From Erinaceus europaeus (Eukaryota > Chordata > Mammalia > Eulipotyphla > Erinaceidae): a stretch of 64,000 bases of DNA. Shown piece by piece: positions 44,758 through 54,873 of this stretch. Positions within the stretch are counted from its first letter, which is position 1; the number at the start of each line of letters is the position of its first letter. A program made the translations under genes and the position numbers. The stretch spans positions 64,069,838-64,133,837 of the forward strand of contig NC_080168.1 of assembly GCF_950295315.1 (NCBI RefSeq), written 5' to 3'. The notes under the pieces were generated by a model, which ran no database searches, was not told where the DNA came from, and saw only the letters and a program-made list of their open reading frames with translations.

Positions 44758-45476
44758 AGTCAAGGGTCTTGTGGCTTGTGAGGGCAGAATGTCCGATCTG
44801 TCCCCTAGGGGCTGAGCTCACAGAGGGGCAGGAGATGAAGAGGGGCAGGGGTAAAGTGAGTGGGGCTCTGAGTCCTGGCTTAGAGCCAGTGTGTGGCAAA
44901 ACAGGGACTTGGAAGGTGCTGAGGGAGCCAGGCTCCAAGGAGCATTGTCTGCTTCCTGGCTCCTGCTGACCAGGATGTAGTCAGGGAGAAGTCGGGGTCT
45001 CCACCAAACAAGGGTTTGGGTGCTCCTGTTATGGAAAATATCTGAGAACAGCTCTGAGTGTTACAGCCTTGAGTGTTATAGCTCTAAGTGTTTCAGCTCC
45101 AGGGTGCAGCAGATCTAAAGGACGTGTCTGAGGCCATTACTATGTGGGCAGGGAGATACTTTGTTATGCCAGCAGCCAGAAGTATCCACCCACTCTAGAC
45201 CACCTGCCTGATTTGGAAAGCAGCTGATATACCCTTCATCGGGAAGTGGCTTGCATTGATTGGTTACAAGGTGGTACATTTGATTGGTTACAAGGTGCAC
45301 CAATCAGGTTTGTTCAAGGGTAATATGCTCAATGTGTCACATTGTGAGTCATCATATAGGACAAAGCATGAAGTGGATTGATTATGTTTCACACCCAATC
45401 CTGGCTGCGAAGATGCAAGTGAATACAAAATGATACAATTTGGTTGGCTACATTCAACGAAAAGAAATGATTTAAT
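44758..45476. other. intergenic with short tandem repeats
   Basis: Contains a three-copy 16-17-bp repeat (45051-45101, units like AGCTCTGAGTGTTACAG) and a two-copy 23-bp repeat (about 45255-45300, TTGATTGGTTACAAGGTG). It could be part of an old LTR, but no ends are visible. Confidence 0.5.
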
Positions 45477-45494
45477 CCAATTAGTTACATTTCT

Positions 45495-45616
45495 TTTTTT
45501 TTCTGATTTTTTTAATTGGAGAATTAATGTTTTACATTCAACAGTAAGTACAATAGTTTGTACATGCATAACATTCCCCAGTTTCCCATACAACCCGCAC
45601 TAGGTCCTCTGAATCT
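45495..45616 (-). mobile_element. very short L1 3' end with perfect duplication
   Basis: Minus strand of the L1 3' UTR: on the plus strand GAATTAATGTTTTACATTCA and CAATAGTTTGTACATGCATA, ending ACTAGGTCCTCTGAAT. Flanked by the perfect 18-bp duplication CCAATTAGTTACATTTCT (45477-45494 and 45617-45634). Confidence 0.93.
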
Positions 45617-45899
45617 CCAATTAGTTACATTTCTAGTACCCTAGGTTTGCTGAAATGTAGGAACAGCAGACACACCTGTCTGTCTATTGTGCAATTGGAG
45701 AACATTTTATTTCACTCCTACCCAAGAGGAGGTGTTGCAGTGAAGCAGCTAAGGCTGAAAGAGCAACCCAAATGCCACAGGCCTGCTCTTAACTCTGACA
45801 CCATCTTCTCAGACAATACCTTTAGTCCATTTGCCAGGCTCAAGCAAAAATTACTCAAGTCATGGGCCCCATGGAACATACCTAAAATAGACTTCCTAG

Positions 45900-46472
45900 C
45901 TTCTTCCCACACAAAGACCCCTAATTTCATCTATTCTATTCTTACCTTTAGTTTCCTGATTATTGAACAATTTGTTCTGCTGTATATCTTAATGCTCTTC
46001 AGCCACCAAGTTGCAGACACTACCATGACGTCATCCTGACTTCTCTGGGCAGATGACTTCACCAATAAGTCCTGGAACCTCAGCCCTGCCCCACTAGGTA
46101 AAGACAAAAATAGTCCAGGGGTATGGATCCATTTGCCAACACCCATGTCCAGCAACTACAGAAGCCAGAAGACCCTCCACCTCCTGCACCCCATAAAGAA
46201 TCTTGGTCCATATTCTCAGAGGGATAAAGAATAGGGAAGCTGTGGTCTGGGAGGTGGCGCAGTGGCTAAGGCACTAGACTCTCAAGCATGAGGTCCCGAG
46301 TTTGATCCCCGGCAGCACACAGACCAGAGTGATGTCTGGTTCTTTCTCTCCTCCTATCTTTCTCATGAATAAATAAATAAATTCTTTAAAAAAAAAAAGA
46401 ATAGGGAAGCTTTCAATGGAAGGGATGGACACAGAACTCTAGCAGTGGGAATCCTATGAAATAAATAAATAG
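45900..46472 (+). mobile_element. family X retroposon, copy 2
   Basis: Uninverted copy: TCATCTATTCTATTCTTACC, CAGCCACCAAGTTGCAGACA, TGCCCCACTAGGTAAAGACA, TGGATCCATTTGCCAACACC, GACACAGAACTCTAGCAGTG, AAATAAATAAATAG tail. Interrupted by a SINE-C at 46242. It may extend further left to about 45640. Confidence 0.75.
46242..46395 (+). mobile_element. SINE-C, inserted in family X
   Basis: GTGGTCTGGGAGGTGGCGCA to CTCATGAATAAATAAATAAA and an A-rich tail. Perfect 16-bp duplication AAAGAATAGGGAAGCT (46226-46241 and 46396-46411). Confidence 0.95.
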
Positions 46473-47049
46473 ACAAATGCCACAGGGTGGCAGCCACAGA
46501 TGGATGAGTGGAAGTTTCCAGAGCAGAGAGGATGCTGGGAAGTTGACTAGATACTCAGGAGAGGAGAAAGGAAGCTGAGAACTGCCCTCCTAGAACCTTC
46601 TGAAAAGGGTTCCATGCACAGTGTCACAGAGGGAGTTCCAAGGACCAAACGTCTGTGCTGAGGTGTAGCCCCACCCATCTATGGCCCCTCTGTGTCTCTG
46701 GGGGAAGGAGGCCTGGCACCCCCCACTTCTGCTCCAAGTCTTCCACCCTACAACAGATGTTTGTGACTCAAACTGGGAAGAGCCAGGGGACCACCAGGTA
46801 AACTCTGGTTCACTCTAGTCTGGCCTGGAGCATGCTCTGACAGGGAACTTTTCCCCAGAGAATGTTTGAGATGTCAGACTTCTCCATGAGCAAGGACTGA
46901 GGACATGCATCTGTGGGGTTTGACCTGGAGCAACATCCCCTCCCATGTAAGCTAGAGATTTCATCAAGTGACTGTAAAAATGTCGGTCTGTTCTTTTTGG
47001 CTAACACTTCTTCAAATTTGTAATTTATAAGATGTAGTGGTGGTTTGTT
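46473..47049. other. intergenic, unrecognised
   Basis: No splice-supported exon and no recognised repeat. Confidence 0.45.
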
Positions 47050-47171
47050 TGTTTTTACCAGAGCACTGCACAAGTCTGGCTTATGTTGGTGCTGAGGATT
47101 GAACCTGGGATTTCAGAGTCTCAGGCATCTGAGTCTTTTTGCAGAACCATTATGCTATGTCCCCCACCCTT
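47050..47171 (-). mobile_element. SINE-B
   Basis: CCAGAGCACTGCACAAGTCT, GAGGATTGAACCTGGGATTT, CAGAACCATTATGCTATG on the plus strand. Confidence 0.87.
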
Positions 47172-47504
47172 TAAAATCTTAAGGAGAAGGATCTGTCCCA
47201 GATGGAGCATAGGGCACAAGGAAAAGAGCAGAGTTTAGCTTATAAGCTTTGGAAAACACGCAAATGTCAAACACATGATTGTATAGGGTAGATTCTTACT
47301 CCTGAGTTTGGGTTGGGAGCCCAAGATCCCAGTCTCCAAGGAAGCTTAAGTTCTGGGACTGCCTTGAGGTACCTATAAACTCAGCTTCAAAAGATGGCTT
47401 TTTTCTGCTAATCTTTTTTCAGCTAATCTCTTTTTTCAGCTAATCTTTCTTGTCCGTTTATTTCCATAGGCATCAAATCTATGTGTATGAGTGGCATGAT
47501 TGCT
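47172..47504. other. intergenic, unrecognised
   Basis: Contains a short repeated CAGCTAATCT(C/T)TT motif (47411-47448). Nothing else seen. Confidence 0.45.
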
Positions 47505-47561
47505 CTATTTTTTTTTTTCTTTCACTAGAGCACTGCTCAGCTCTGTTTTATGGTGGTAGAG
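47505..47561 (-). mobile_element. SINE-B, 3' part, split by an LTR
   Basis: T-run, CACTAGAGCACTGCTCAGCT, TGTTTTATGGTGG, then the LTR. The rest is at 48104-48180. Confidence 0.85.
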
Positions 47562-48103
47562 TGCCGGGCTAGTGTGGGGGCGCCTCTTCCCGGGCGTGTA
47601 CTCTCTGGGTTGGAGAGAATGCGACCAGAGCCAGCCTGGGCTGCTACTCACTCAGCGACGAGAGAGAGATGAGTCAGGAACAGACTTGTGGCCAATTCGA
47701 TTCTTTATTGATCAGAGATCCAAGGCTTTTAAAGGTCAGACCTGGAAGTGGCAAGTTGGAAATGGAAATGGCTTGACATGGTTTGGAAAGGGGCGGAGAA
47801 AGGCAAAAGGGGCTGGGAAAGGTAGGAACTTCTTAGCAACTGTTACAAGGGTTTTAACTGGTAGGATTAACAATACCTTGCAGGCAGGGAGGGTCTTGAG
47901 GGTAGAAAGAAGATACATCAAAGAATGGAATGGGTGGGGATCTTTCAGGCAAAACAATGATTATGTAGATAATAAGAAAGCAGGCCATAGTATCAGGAAT
48001 GCAGGGTGTTTTGTGAGGCAGGGATTCTGATAAGACGAGAGGATGGATGTCCCCTCAAGTCAAGCCCTGCCAAGTTCAACCACATCCTCACAATTTCCCG
48101 ACA
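47562..48103 (-). mobile_element. solo LTR of an endogenous retrovirus (class II-like)
   Basis: 542 bp that begins TG and ends CA on the plus strand and interrupts a SINE-B. The flanks GTAGAG (47556-47561) and GTATAG (48104-48109) form a 6-bp duplication with one mismatch. On the minus strand it carries AATAAAG (47703-47709) about 140 nt before its 3' end, as an R-U5 would. No internal retroviral genes are present, so it is a recombination remnant with no coding capacity. The 152-codon frame inside it is not a gene. Confidence 0.8.
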
Positions 48104-48180
48104 GTATAGAGGATTGAACCTGGGACTTTGAAGCCTCAGGCATGTCACTGTCTTTGCATAACCATTATGCTGTCTACCCC
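48104..48180 (-). mobile_element. SINE-B, 5' part
   Basis: GTATAGAGGATTGAACCTGG, TTGCATAACCATTATGCTGT. Completes the copy at 47505. Confidence 0.85.
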
Positions 48181-48187
48181 TGCCCTG

Positions 48188-48253
48188 TTCCTTCCTTCCT
48201 TCCTTCCTTCCTCCCTTTCTTTCTTCTTTTTTTTTTTTTTTTTTTTTTTTTTT
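48188..48253 (+). repeat. (TTCC)n and poly-T
   Basis: TTCC run followed by a T28 run that is the tail of the next minus-strand SINE. Confidence 0.88.
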
Positions 48254-48537
48254 GCCTCCATGGTTATTGTAGGGGTTTGGTGCCTGCACTATGAATCCAC
48301 TGCTCCTTTGGTCATTTTTTCTTTTTAAATTTTTTGGATAGGACAGAGAGAAATTGAGAGAGGACGGGAAGACAGAGAGAGAGAGCGAGAAAGATAGATA
48401 CCTGTAGATCTGCTTCACTGATTGTGAAGCAACCCCCCTTGCAAGTGGGGAGCCAGGGATTTGAACTGGGATCTTCACGTGGGTCTTTGCGTTTCGTACT
48501 ATATGTGCTTAACCCGGTGCACCACTAGCCAGCCCCC
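48254..48537 (-). mobile_element. SINE-A, long form
   Basis: GCCTCCATGGTTATTGTAGG, TTGGATAGGACAGAGAGAAA, reversed head GTGCACCACTAGCCAGCCCC. Confidence 0.88.
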
Positions 48538-49224
48538 AATTGAACCATTGTCTAGCAGAAAGAACTTTTTGGCAACTCCTGAACCATCTTTGATGATTTT
48601 TTATCTATGACTCTAAAAAGCGGAGTTCATGAAGTCTGCCGAGGAGTAGAGGTGGGGGAGGGTCAGAGGAATAAGGTGACCATCCCCACCCTCACCTGCC
48701 GATCAAAGTTAACGAGAACTGAGCAGAGCATCCACTCCTTCTGCCTTTCTTCCAGCAGGCAGGTGCCACTGCTGGTGCAGCCATCTCTCTGACCCATTGA
48801 GTGGAGAGGCCCAGCCCTTCCACAGCACCAGCACAGCATACCTGTTATCTTGTTAAAATGCCAGACATGCCAGACTTGGAGCATTAAGACTAGGCAGGCA
48901 TCTCGGTGCTGGTTATGATGGGCGCTCTGCCCATCTGGCCCAGACTCCCATTCACTCAGTTGGTTAACAGAGCAGACATCCCTGGGCTAGAAGGGGGAAG
49001 GGTGGGGGAGGTGGTGGAAGGAGGACTTTTCCATAGGAGGGCACTGTACACCACATTTAGCTGTTTCTCAACTGTTTACTGGTGCCCTTGCAACAGAAGG
49101 CAGTGTGGGCAATACACAGGGAACACATGGGGCTGTGTGCTAATTGTCTGCAGAAGCCGGTGGGTAGAATCTGTGCAGGTAACTGAATGAACTATGAGGA
49201 ACTCACTGCTTAAGACTACTTTTG
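48538..49224. other. intergenic, unrecognised
   Basis: No recognised repeat or splice-supported exon. Confidence 0.45.
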
Positions 49225-49234
49225 TGAAGCTGGT

Positions 49235-49440
49235 CCCTAGGCTGTTTTTGTTGTTGTTGTTGGCTTGCTTGTTTTTGTTGTTGTTCTTAACTTTTAGAGA
49301 AAGAGAGAGAGAGAGACCTCAGCACCATTCCACCACTCATGCCCTCTCCCTTGGTACTATTCACGGTGCTCCCATATGGTACCAGGGCTCAAGCCCAGGG
49401 CCTCACATGTGGTAAGGTGCGAGCTATCTCCTGGCCTCCA
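49235..49440 (-). mobile_element. SINE-E (tRNA-like)
   Basis: Minus strand: GGAGGCCAGGAGATAGCTCG, GGGCTTGAGCCCTGGTACCA, ATGAGTGGTGGAATGGTGCT, then (CT)n. Confidence 0.62.
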
Positions 49441-49465
49441 GATTGTCTCTGGAATTACCCAACAG

Positions 49466-49526
49466 AAGTAATAAGATGTCCATCTGAAGCAGGAGAGAAG
49501 TGCCCCAGATAGACATCTTATTACTT
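49466..49526. repeat. 61-nt hairpin with 21-bp stem
   Basis: Arms AAGTAATAAGATGTCCATCTG (49466-49486, 21 nt) and its near-perfect reverse complement (49506-49526) are separated by a 19-nt loop. One mismatch (C-A) on the plus strand becomes a G-U pair if the minus strand is transcribed. Confidence 0.9.
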
Positions 49527-50063
49527 GCCCAGCACTCTAACTCCAGGACAGGAAAGAGACAGGAAGCCCAGCAGACATCAGTGGCCAGGCATCTCTCAGG
49601 GCTCAGAGCTGACTTAGGAACTGTTTCCCTCCCGCAGGAAACAGATGGAGCTTGTCCCCTGTCCCCACAGGGGCCGTGATGACATGGGGAGGACCCAGTG
49701 TCCTTCCTGAAAGAGATCAAAGCATTCCTCTGTCACCTTCCCTGTGAGAAGTGGTGAGCTGTCTCCCATCAAAACGGCAGCCTTTTCCTGTTGCTTCTGC
49801 TTCCCAGGGCCCTTGGCACTGCCCCTCTGGGTGGGTGGGTGGGGGGCCACACAGGTTAGGGTGGACCCCATCACAGAGTGCCAGGGGGGCAGCAACACTC
49901 TGGTTCTCTGTGCTGCTCTCCTCTCCTCCCTCATTCTTCAGTCAACCACAAACCACCCTCCCAGGAATGTGCTGCTGTCACTGCCTTTTTCCTGTCCATG
50001 CTCAGTCCTCACTGTCACTCAGGGATCTGTCCCTTGTGGGGACGGGGGTAAAACCATGTTCCA
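49527..50063. other. intergenic, unrecognised
   Basis: GC-rich open stretches on both strands without splice support. Confidence 0.45.
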
Positions 50064-50080
50064 GTTCTAGCTCATCTTTT

Positions 50081-50597
50081 TTTTAAATTTTATTAGTGAT
50101 TTAATGTTGATTTAGAAATTACAAAATGACAGGGATACAACTCCATACCGTTACCACCACTAGAGTTCTGAATCCCCAATCCTTCAATTGTAAACTACAG
50201 CAGTTCTAAGTTTGCAGATATAGGTGAACTATTACTTATACAACTATCTGTCTATATTTGTATATATTTGCCCCCCCCCCCCCGCGCCTTTTCCCTCCTA
50301 TAGTCCTGTCTTCTCTTCCTTTCCAGGTCACACATACACCTCTGACTACATTCAAATGTCTCTCCTATTTTCCTCTTCTTTTCCTGTTCTTGATGGAGCT
50401 GGAGTTCAGAGCCCTCTGGTCATCTTCCCCCTGTCATTTCTCCCACACTGGGAGTATGGATCAAAAATGTTTTTGGGGTACAGAAGGTGGGATTTCTGCT
50501 TCTGTAATTGTTTCTCTGCTGGACATGGTTGTTGGCGGGTGGATCCATACCCCTAGCCTGTTTCTGTCTTTCCCTAGTGAGCTAGGGCTGTGGGGAG
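50081..50597 (-). mobile_element. family X retroposon, copy 3
   Basis: Minus strand: CCTAGCTCACTAGGGAAAGA, TGGATCCACCCGCCAACAAC, GATTCAGAACTCTAGTGGTG, AAATCACTAATAAAATTTAA. Bounded by GTTCTAGCTCATCTTTT (50064-50080) and GTTCTAGTTCATCTTTT (50598-50614), a 17-bp duplication with one change. 5'-truncated, A-tailed. Contains a C13 run (50271-50283). Confidence 0.85.
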
Positions 50598-50764
50598 GTT
50601 CTAGTTCATCTTTTCATGGCTGAGCTCATCTGAGCACAGAGAGAAGGTGCTGGGTACAAGTGCTCTGACTTCTGCCAGAGCCGAGGAGGTGGGGTGCTTA
50701 TACCCATCTTTTCTTCTGACTTTTCAGAGGACCTTGCTAACAATCTGACTCCCACCTCCACACT

Positions 50765-50973
50765 TTTTTAAAAAATTATTTTTAGTTATCTTTGTTGGAT
50801 AGAGATGGAGAGAAATTTAGAGGGGGGAGGGGTGATAGGGAGAGGCAGACAGCTGCAGCACTGCTTGACCACTCGCAAAGCTTTCCCCTGCACATGGAGA
50901 CCGAGGGCTTGAACCTGGGTCCTTGCACATTGTAACATGTTTGCTCAACCAGGCGCGCCACCACCTAGCCCCT
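50765..50973 (-). mobile_element. SINE-A2
   Basis: TTTGTTGGATAGAGATGGAG, GCTGCAGCACTGCTTGACCA, reversed head GCGCGCCACCACCTAGCCCC. Confidence 0.85.
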
Positions 50974-51019
50974 CTGCACCTTCTTTATTTCTTCTTCCTC
51001 TCCTCCTTGTTCTACTTCT

Positions 51020-51196
51020 TTTAATTATTATCTTTATTTGTTGGACAGAGACAGCCAGAAATCAAGAGGGAAGGGGGAGATAGAGGGGAAAAGAGAGACA
51101 CCTGCAGCACTGCTTCACCACTCATGAAGCTTCCTCCCCCCTGTAGGTAGGCACTGGGGGTTTGAACTTCAACTAGTGTGTCACCACCTCCCCCAT
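51020..51196 (-). mobile_element. SINE-A2
   Basis: ATCTTTATTTGTTGGACAGA, CACCTGCAGCACTGCTTCAC. The head region is partly deleted (TTGAACTTCAACTAGTGTGT). Confidence 0.82.
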
Positions 51197-51232
51197 ATTT
51201 TTTAAAAAATATTTTATATCTGTTCTTGTATT

Positions 51233-51320
51233 TATTTTCTGCCACCGGGGTGACTGTCTGGGGCTCAGTGTCTGCATGACTTCACCACTCCTTGCAGCTA
51301 TTTTCTTTTTCTTCTTTTCC
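51233..51320 (-). mobile_element. SINE-A 3' domain fragment
   Basis: TGCCACCGGGGTGACTGTCT and TTCACCACTCCTTGCAGCTA. Decayed. Confidence 0.55.
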
Positions 51321-51532
51321 TCTAGATCACAGTTGGGGGAGGTCCAACCCACACGAAATCATTTGATCTGGTCCTGCCAAGGCAACCAAATGCAGGCGGA
51401 ACTTGAACTTTTTTCATTGCATCATTAAGTATTCATTTTTTTTGAAGCTGATAATTTCGTATGGCCCATAAATGATGTTACAAATATCCAAATATTTCTT
51501 GGCAGAAAAAAAAAAAAAAACTCCTGTGGGCT

Positions 51533-51665
51533 GGTGAAATTGCTCGCTTAGCCAGTAGGCAGAACACTGCTTTACCATGTGTGTGACACAGGCTCAAGCC
51601 CAGTCCCAAAGCACTGAAGGAAACTTTGGTGTGGTGGCCCCTTTCACTCTCTGTCTCTAACAAAA
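51533..51665 (+). mobile_element. SINE-D
   Basis: GGCTGGTGAAATTGCTCGCT, TGCTTTACCATGTGTGTGAC, GAAGGAAACTTTGGTGTGGT, CTCTCTGTCTCT end. Confidence 0.72.
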
Positions 51666-51694
51666 CAACAACAAACAAAGAACCTTCCCAACCC

Positions 51695-51842
51695 CTGTTC
51701 TAGATAGAGAGACTGCAGCACCTACTCACATTCCTGAAATGCCTCCCCTACTGACACTTCCATGTAGTGGCCCAGTGCTCAAATCCAGGTCTTTACACAT
51801 AATAACATACGTGGTCTACTGGGTGAACTATCTGCTGACCCC
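51695..51842 (-). mobile_element. SINE-A2-like, diverged
   Basis: GAGAGACTGCAGCACCTACT, AAATCCAGGTCTTTACACAT, GTGAACTATCTGCTGACCCC. Confidence 0.55.
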
Positions 51843-51849
51843 TACTCTT

Positions 51850-52056
51850 TTTCAAAATCTTTTAATTATTTATTGCTGGATAGAGACAGAGAGAAATTGA
51901 GAGGGGTGAGGGAGACAGGGAGAGACAGAGACACCTGCAACCCTGCTTCACCACTAGTAAACGTTCCTCCCTGCAGGTGGGGAACGGGGACTGGAACATG
52001 GGTCTCTAGTCACTATAATGTGTGCATTCAAGCAGGTGTGCCACTACCTGGCCCCT
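51850..52056 (-). mobile_element. SINE-A2
   Basis: TTTATTGCTGGATAGAGACA, CACCTGCAACCCTGCTTCAC, reversed head TGCCACTACCTGGCCCC. Confidence 0.85.
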
Positions 52057-52068
52057 CCTCCTCCTCCT

Positions 52069-52273
52069 TTTTAAAATTGTCTATTTATTGGACAGAGAGA
52101 GCCAGAAATTGAGAGGTGGGGGGGGACAGAGAGGGAGAGAGACAGAAAGACACCTGCAACCCTGCTTTACCACTCGTGAAGTTTTCCCCCACAGGTGGGG
52201 ACCAGGAGCTAGAAACCAGGTTCTTGCACACTGTAATATGTGCACTTAACTAGGTGTGCCACCACCTGTCCCC
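52069..52273 (-). mobile_element. SINE-A2
   Basis: TCTATTTATTGGACAGAGAG, CACCTGCAACCCTGCTTTAC, TGTGCCACCACCTGTCCCC. In line with the previous element, same orientation. Confidence 0.85.
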
Positions 52274-52309
52274 TTCTTCATTTTTTTTTTTGGTCTTAAA
52301 AAAATACTG

Positions 52310-52585
52310 GGGGGGTCAGGGGTAGTGCAGTGAGTTAAGCACATGTGGTGCAAAGTGCAAGGACCGGCGTAAGGAACCCCCGGCTCCCCACCTGCAGGAC
52401 AGTCGCTTCACAAGCTGTGAAGCAGGTCTGCAGGTGTCTATCTTTCTCTCCTCCTCTCTGTCTTCCTCTCCTCTCTCCATTTCTCTCTGTCCTATCCAAC
52501 AACGATGACATCAATAACAACAATAACTACAACAACAATGAAAAAACAAGGGCAACAAAAGGGAAAATAAATAAATAAATATTTT
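52310..52585 (+). mobile_element. SINE-A1, short form
   Basis: GGGGGGTCAGGGGTAGTGCA head. The B-box segment is partly lost (GGCGTAAGGAACCCCCGGCT), then CAATAACAACAATAACTACA, AAAATAAATAAATAAATATT. Confidence 0.9.
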
Positions 52586-52599
52586 TTTTAAAAAAGACA

Positions 52600-52702
52600 A
52601 CACACCGAGCCCTATTCTGGCATATGCAATGCCTGGGATGGAACCCAGGACCTCATGCTTAAGAGCCCTCTACTTTATCCACTGTACCACCTCTTGTGCT
52701 GC
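52600..52702 (-). mobile_element. SINE-C-like, diverged
   Basis: GGGATGGAACCCAGGACCTC, TTTATCCACTGTACCACCTC on the plus strand. Confidence 0.65.
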
Positions 52703-52774
52703 CTTTTATTTATTCTCAGTGTGATTCAGGGGCCTCACACATGTACTACTATAAGACCCAACAAGTGGCCTCCC

Positions 52775-52930
52775 TTGATTAACTTTTTTACTCTTTGAGG
52801 TGGGAGGGGAGAGGAAGAGAGAGACAGAGAGACACCATAGGACAGTTCCACCATCCATGGAGCAGCCTGGGTGTGTCCCCATGTGGTGATGGGGCTCAAA
52901 TCTAGGACCTCATGCACACTCTAGAGAGTC
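52775..52930 (-). mobile_element. SINE-E
   Basis: AGTTCCACCATCCATGGAGC, GGTGATGGGGCTCAAATCTA, CATGCACACTCTAGAGAGTC on the plus strand. Confidence 0.6.
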
Positions 52931-53124
52931 ACCTATGAAGTCTCCACCACCAATGGCTCCAACCTCTCCTCTTTTTCTTCTTCCTTCTCTTGCTCTGCTT
53001 AGACTCCTGTGCTCCAACCTGCCTCTGTTGTCCCGCAAAGCCCAGGCTGTTAGCTGGTTTGAGGGGTCTGTTCTCACCAGCTGGTGCTACTGCAGACTGG
53101 TTGAGCCTTTAGAAAGGTCGTCTG

Positions 53125-53394
53125 GGGAGACCAGGTGGTGGCACCCCTGGCTAAGCGCACATAGTATGAAGCAAAAGGATCCAGACAAGGATCCTGGTTT
53201 GAGCCCCTGAATCTCTACCTGCAGGAGGGTCACTTCACAAGTGGTGAAGCAGGTCTCTCCCCTTCTCTGTCTTCCTCCTCCTCTCTCCATTTCTCTCTGT
53301 TCTATCCAATAAAATGGGTAAAATAGCTACCAGGAGCAGTGGATTCATAGTGTAGGCACAAAGCCCTAGCAATAAACCTGGAGGCAAAAAAAGA
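53125..53394 (+). mobile_element. SINE-A, long form
   Basis: GGGGAGACCAGGTGGTGGCA head, TGGTTTGAGCCCCTGAATCT, CTACCAGGAGCAGTGGATTC, AATAAACCTGGAGGC, A-rich tail to 53422. Confidence 0.88.
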
Positions 53395-53473
53395 AAGTAA
53401 AGAAAAAGAAAAAAAAAAAAAAGGAAGAAAGGTCATTTGGAACTACTTTCCTAACCCTTAAAAATGTGTATAT

Positions 53474-53680
53474 TAGGGGCTGGTGGTGGCTCATCTGATT
53501 GAGTGCACCTGTTCTCATGCACAAGGACCCAGGTTCAAGCCCCTAATCCCCACCTACAGGGGGGAAGTTTCATGAGTGGTGGAGCAAGACTGCAGGTGTC
53601 TGTCTTTTTCTATCTGCCTCTTCCCTCTTGATTTCTCTCTGTCTCTATCCAATAAATAAATGAATGAATGAATGAATTCA
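53474..53680 (+). mobile_element. SINE-A2
   Basis: GGGGCTGGTGGTGGCTCATC head, GGTTCAAGCCCCTAATCCCC, (AATA)(AATG)n tail. Confidence 0.85.
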
Positions 53681-53952
53681 GGAAATCTGTATATTATGCC
53701 CCTAGTTGTTCACTTGCAGAGGGGCACTGATTTACTGAAAAGGACAGTTATTACTGTATTATTTATAACAGTGACAAATTAGAAACAACCAAATTGCCAA
53801 CAAAGGGAGAGGAAGAAAACACATCAGATTTACAAATGGGAAGAAATATACTAACACACTAACTACTTTCTGACTGAACATCTCTGGGTTATTTTTGGTT
53901 ATTCCTAACCTACCAGCGATTTTTATTTTCTTCTTTCTCATTTTCTATTTTT

Positions 53953-54296
53953 TTTTTTTTCCTCCAGGGTTATTGCTGGGGCTCAGTGCCTGCACTACAA
54001 ATTCACTGCTCCTGGAGGCTATTTTTTTTCCTTTTTGTTGCCCTTGTTGTTTATCATTGTTGTTGTGATTATTGTTATTGTCACTGCTGTCATTGTTGTT
54101 GGATAGGACAGAGGGAAATGGAGAGAGGAGGGGAAGACAAAGGGGGAGAGGAAGATAGACACCTGCAGACCTGCTTCACTGCCTGTGAAGCGACCCCCCT
54201 GCAGGTGGGGAGCCAAGGGCTCGAACCGGGATCCTTAAGCCTGTCCTTGCGCTTTGCACCATGTGCACTTAATCTGCTGTGCTACTGCCCGACCCC
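53953..54296 (-). mobile_element. SINE-A1, long form
   Basis: T-run, CCTCCAGGGTTATTGCTGGG to the reversed head GCTACTGCCCGACCCCTC. Duplication CTCATTTTCTATTTTT on both sides (about 53938-53953 and 54298-54313). Confidence 0.94.
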
Positions 54297-54418
54297 TCCT
54301 CATTTTCTATTTTTGAGTGTATTCTCTATATATTCAGAATGAGGCCACACACACAAAAAAAATGAAGGTATCCAATGCCCCTAGCTTGGACAGTTCAGAT
54401 TGCTCAATTGTATTCCCA

Positions 54419-54560
54419 TTTGAGCAGCCAAGGACATTGCTCAACTGGCGGAACATCAGACTTGCAAGCCTGGGTTCTGGATACCATCCCAGTGTCACAT
54501 GTAGTTAAGTGGTGCTACTGCTTGTCCATCTCTTTATCTCATATTCAATCCATAAAACTT
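54419..54560 (+). mobile_element. possible tRNA-derived SINE, single copy seen
   Basis: ACATTGCTCAACTGGCGGAA, AAGCCTGGGTTCTGGATACC, TTAAGTGGTGCTACTGCTTG. The head looks tRNA-like; family unknown. Confidence 0.4.
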
Positions 54561-54597
54561 TTTTTAAAAAGTCAAGGCTATGAAAACCCCATTTTGG

Positions 54598-54873
54598 GAG
54601 TCCCACAGTAGCACAGCGGGTTAAGCGCATGTGGCGCAAAGCTCAAGGACCGAAGTAAGGATCCTGGTTCGAGCTCCAGGCTCCCCACCTACAGGGGAGT
54701 CGCTTCACAAGCTGTGAAGCAGGTCTGCAGGTGTTTATCTTTCTCTCCCCTCTCTGTCTTCCCCTCCTTTCTCCATTTCTATCTGTCCTATCCAATAATG
54801 ACGACAACAATAACTACAACAATAAAAAAGACAACAAGGGCAACAAAAGGGAATAAATAAAGAAAGAAAAAAA
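54598..54873 (+). mobile_element. SINE-A1, short form, young
   Basis: GGGAGTCCCACAGTAGCACA head, CTGGTTCGAGCTCCAGGCTC, GGGCAACAAAAGGGAATAAA. Flanked by AAAACCCCATTTTGGG and AAAAACCCATTTTAGG. Confidence 0.93.

Noticed and set aside
47572..48030. 152-codon open frame
   Set aside because: It is entirely inside the solo LTR, antisense to it, with no retroviral or other protein similarity I can recognise.
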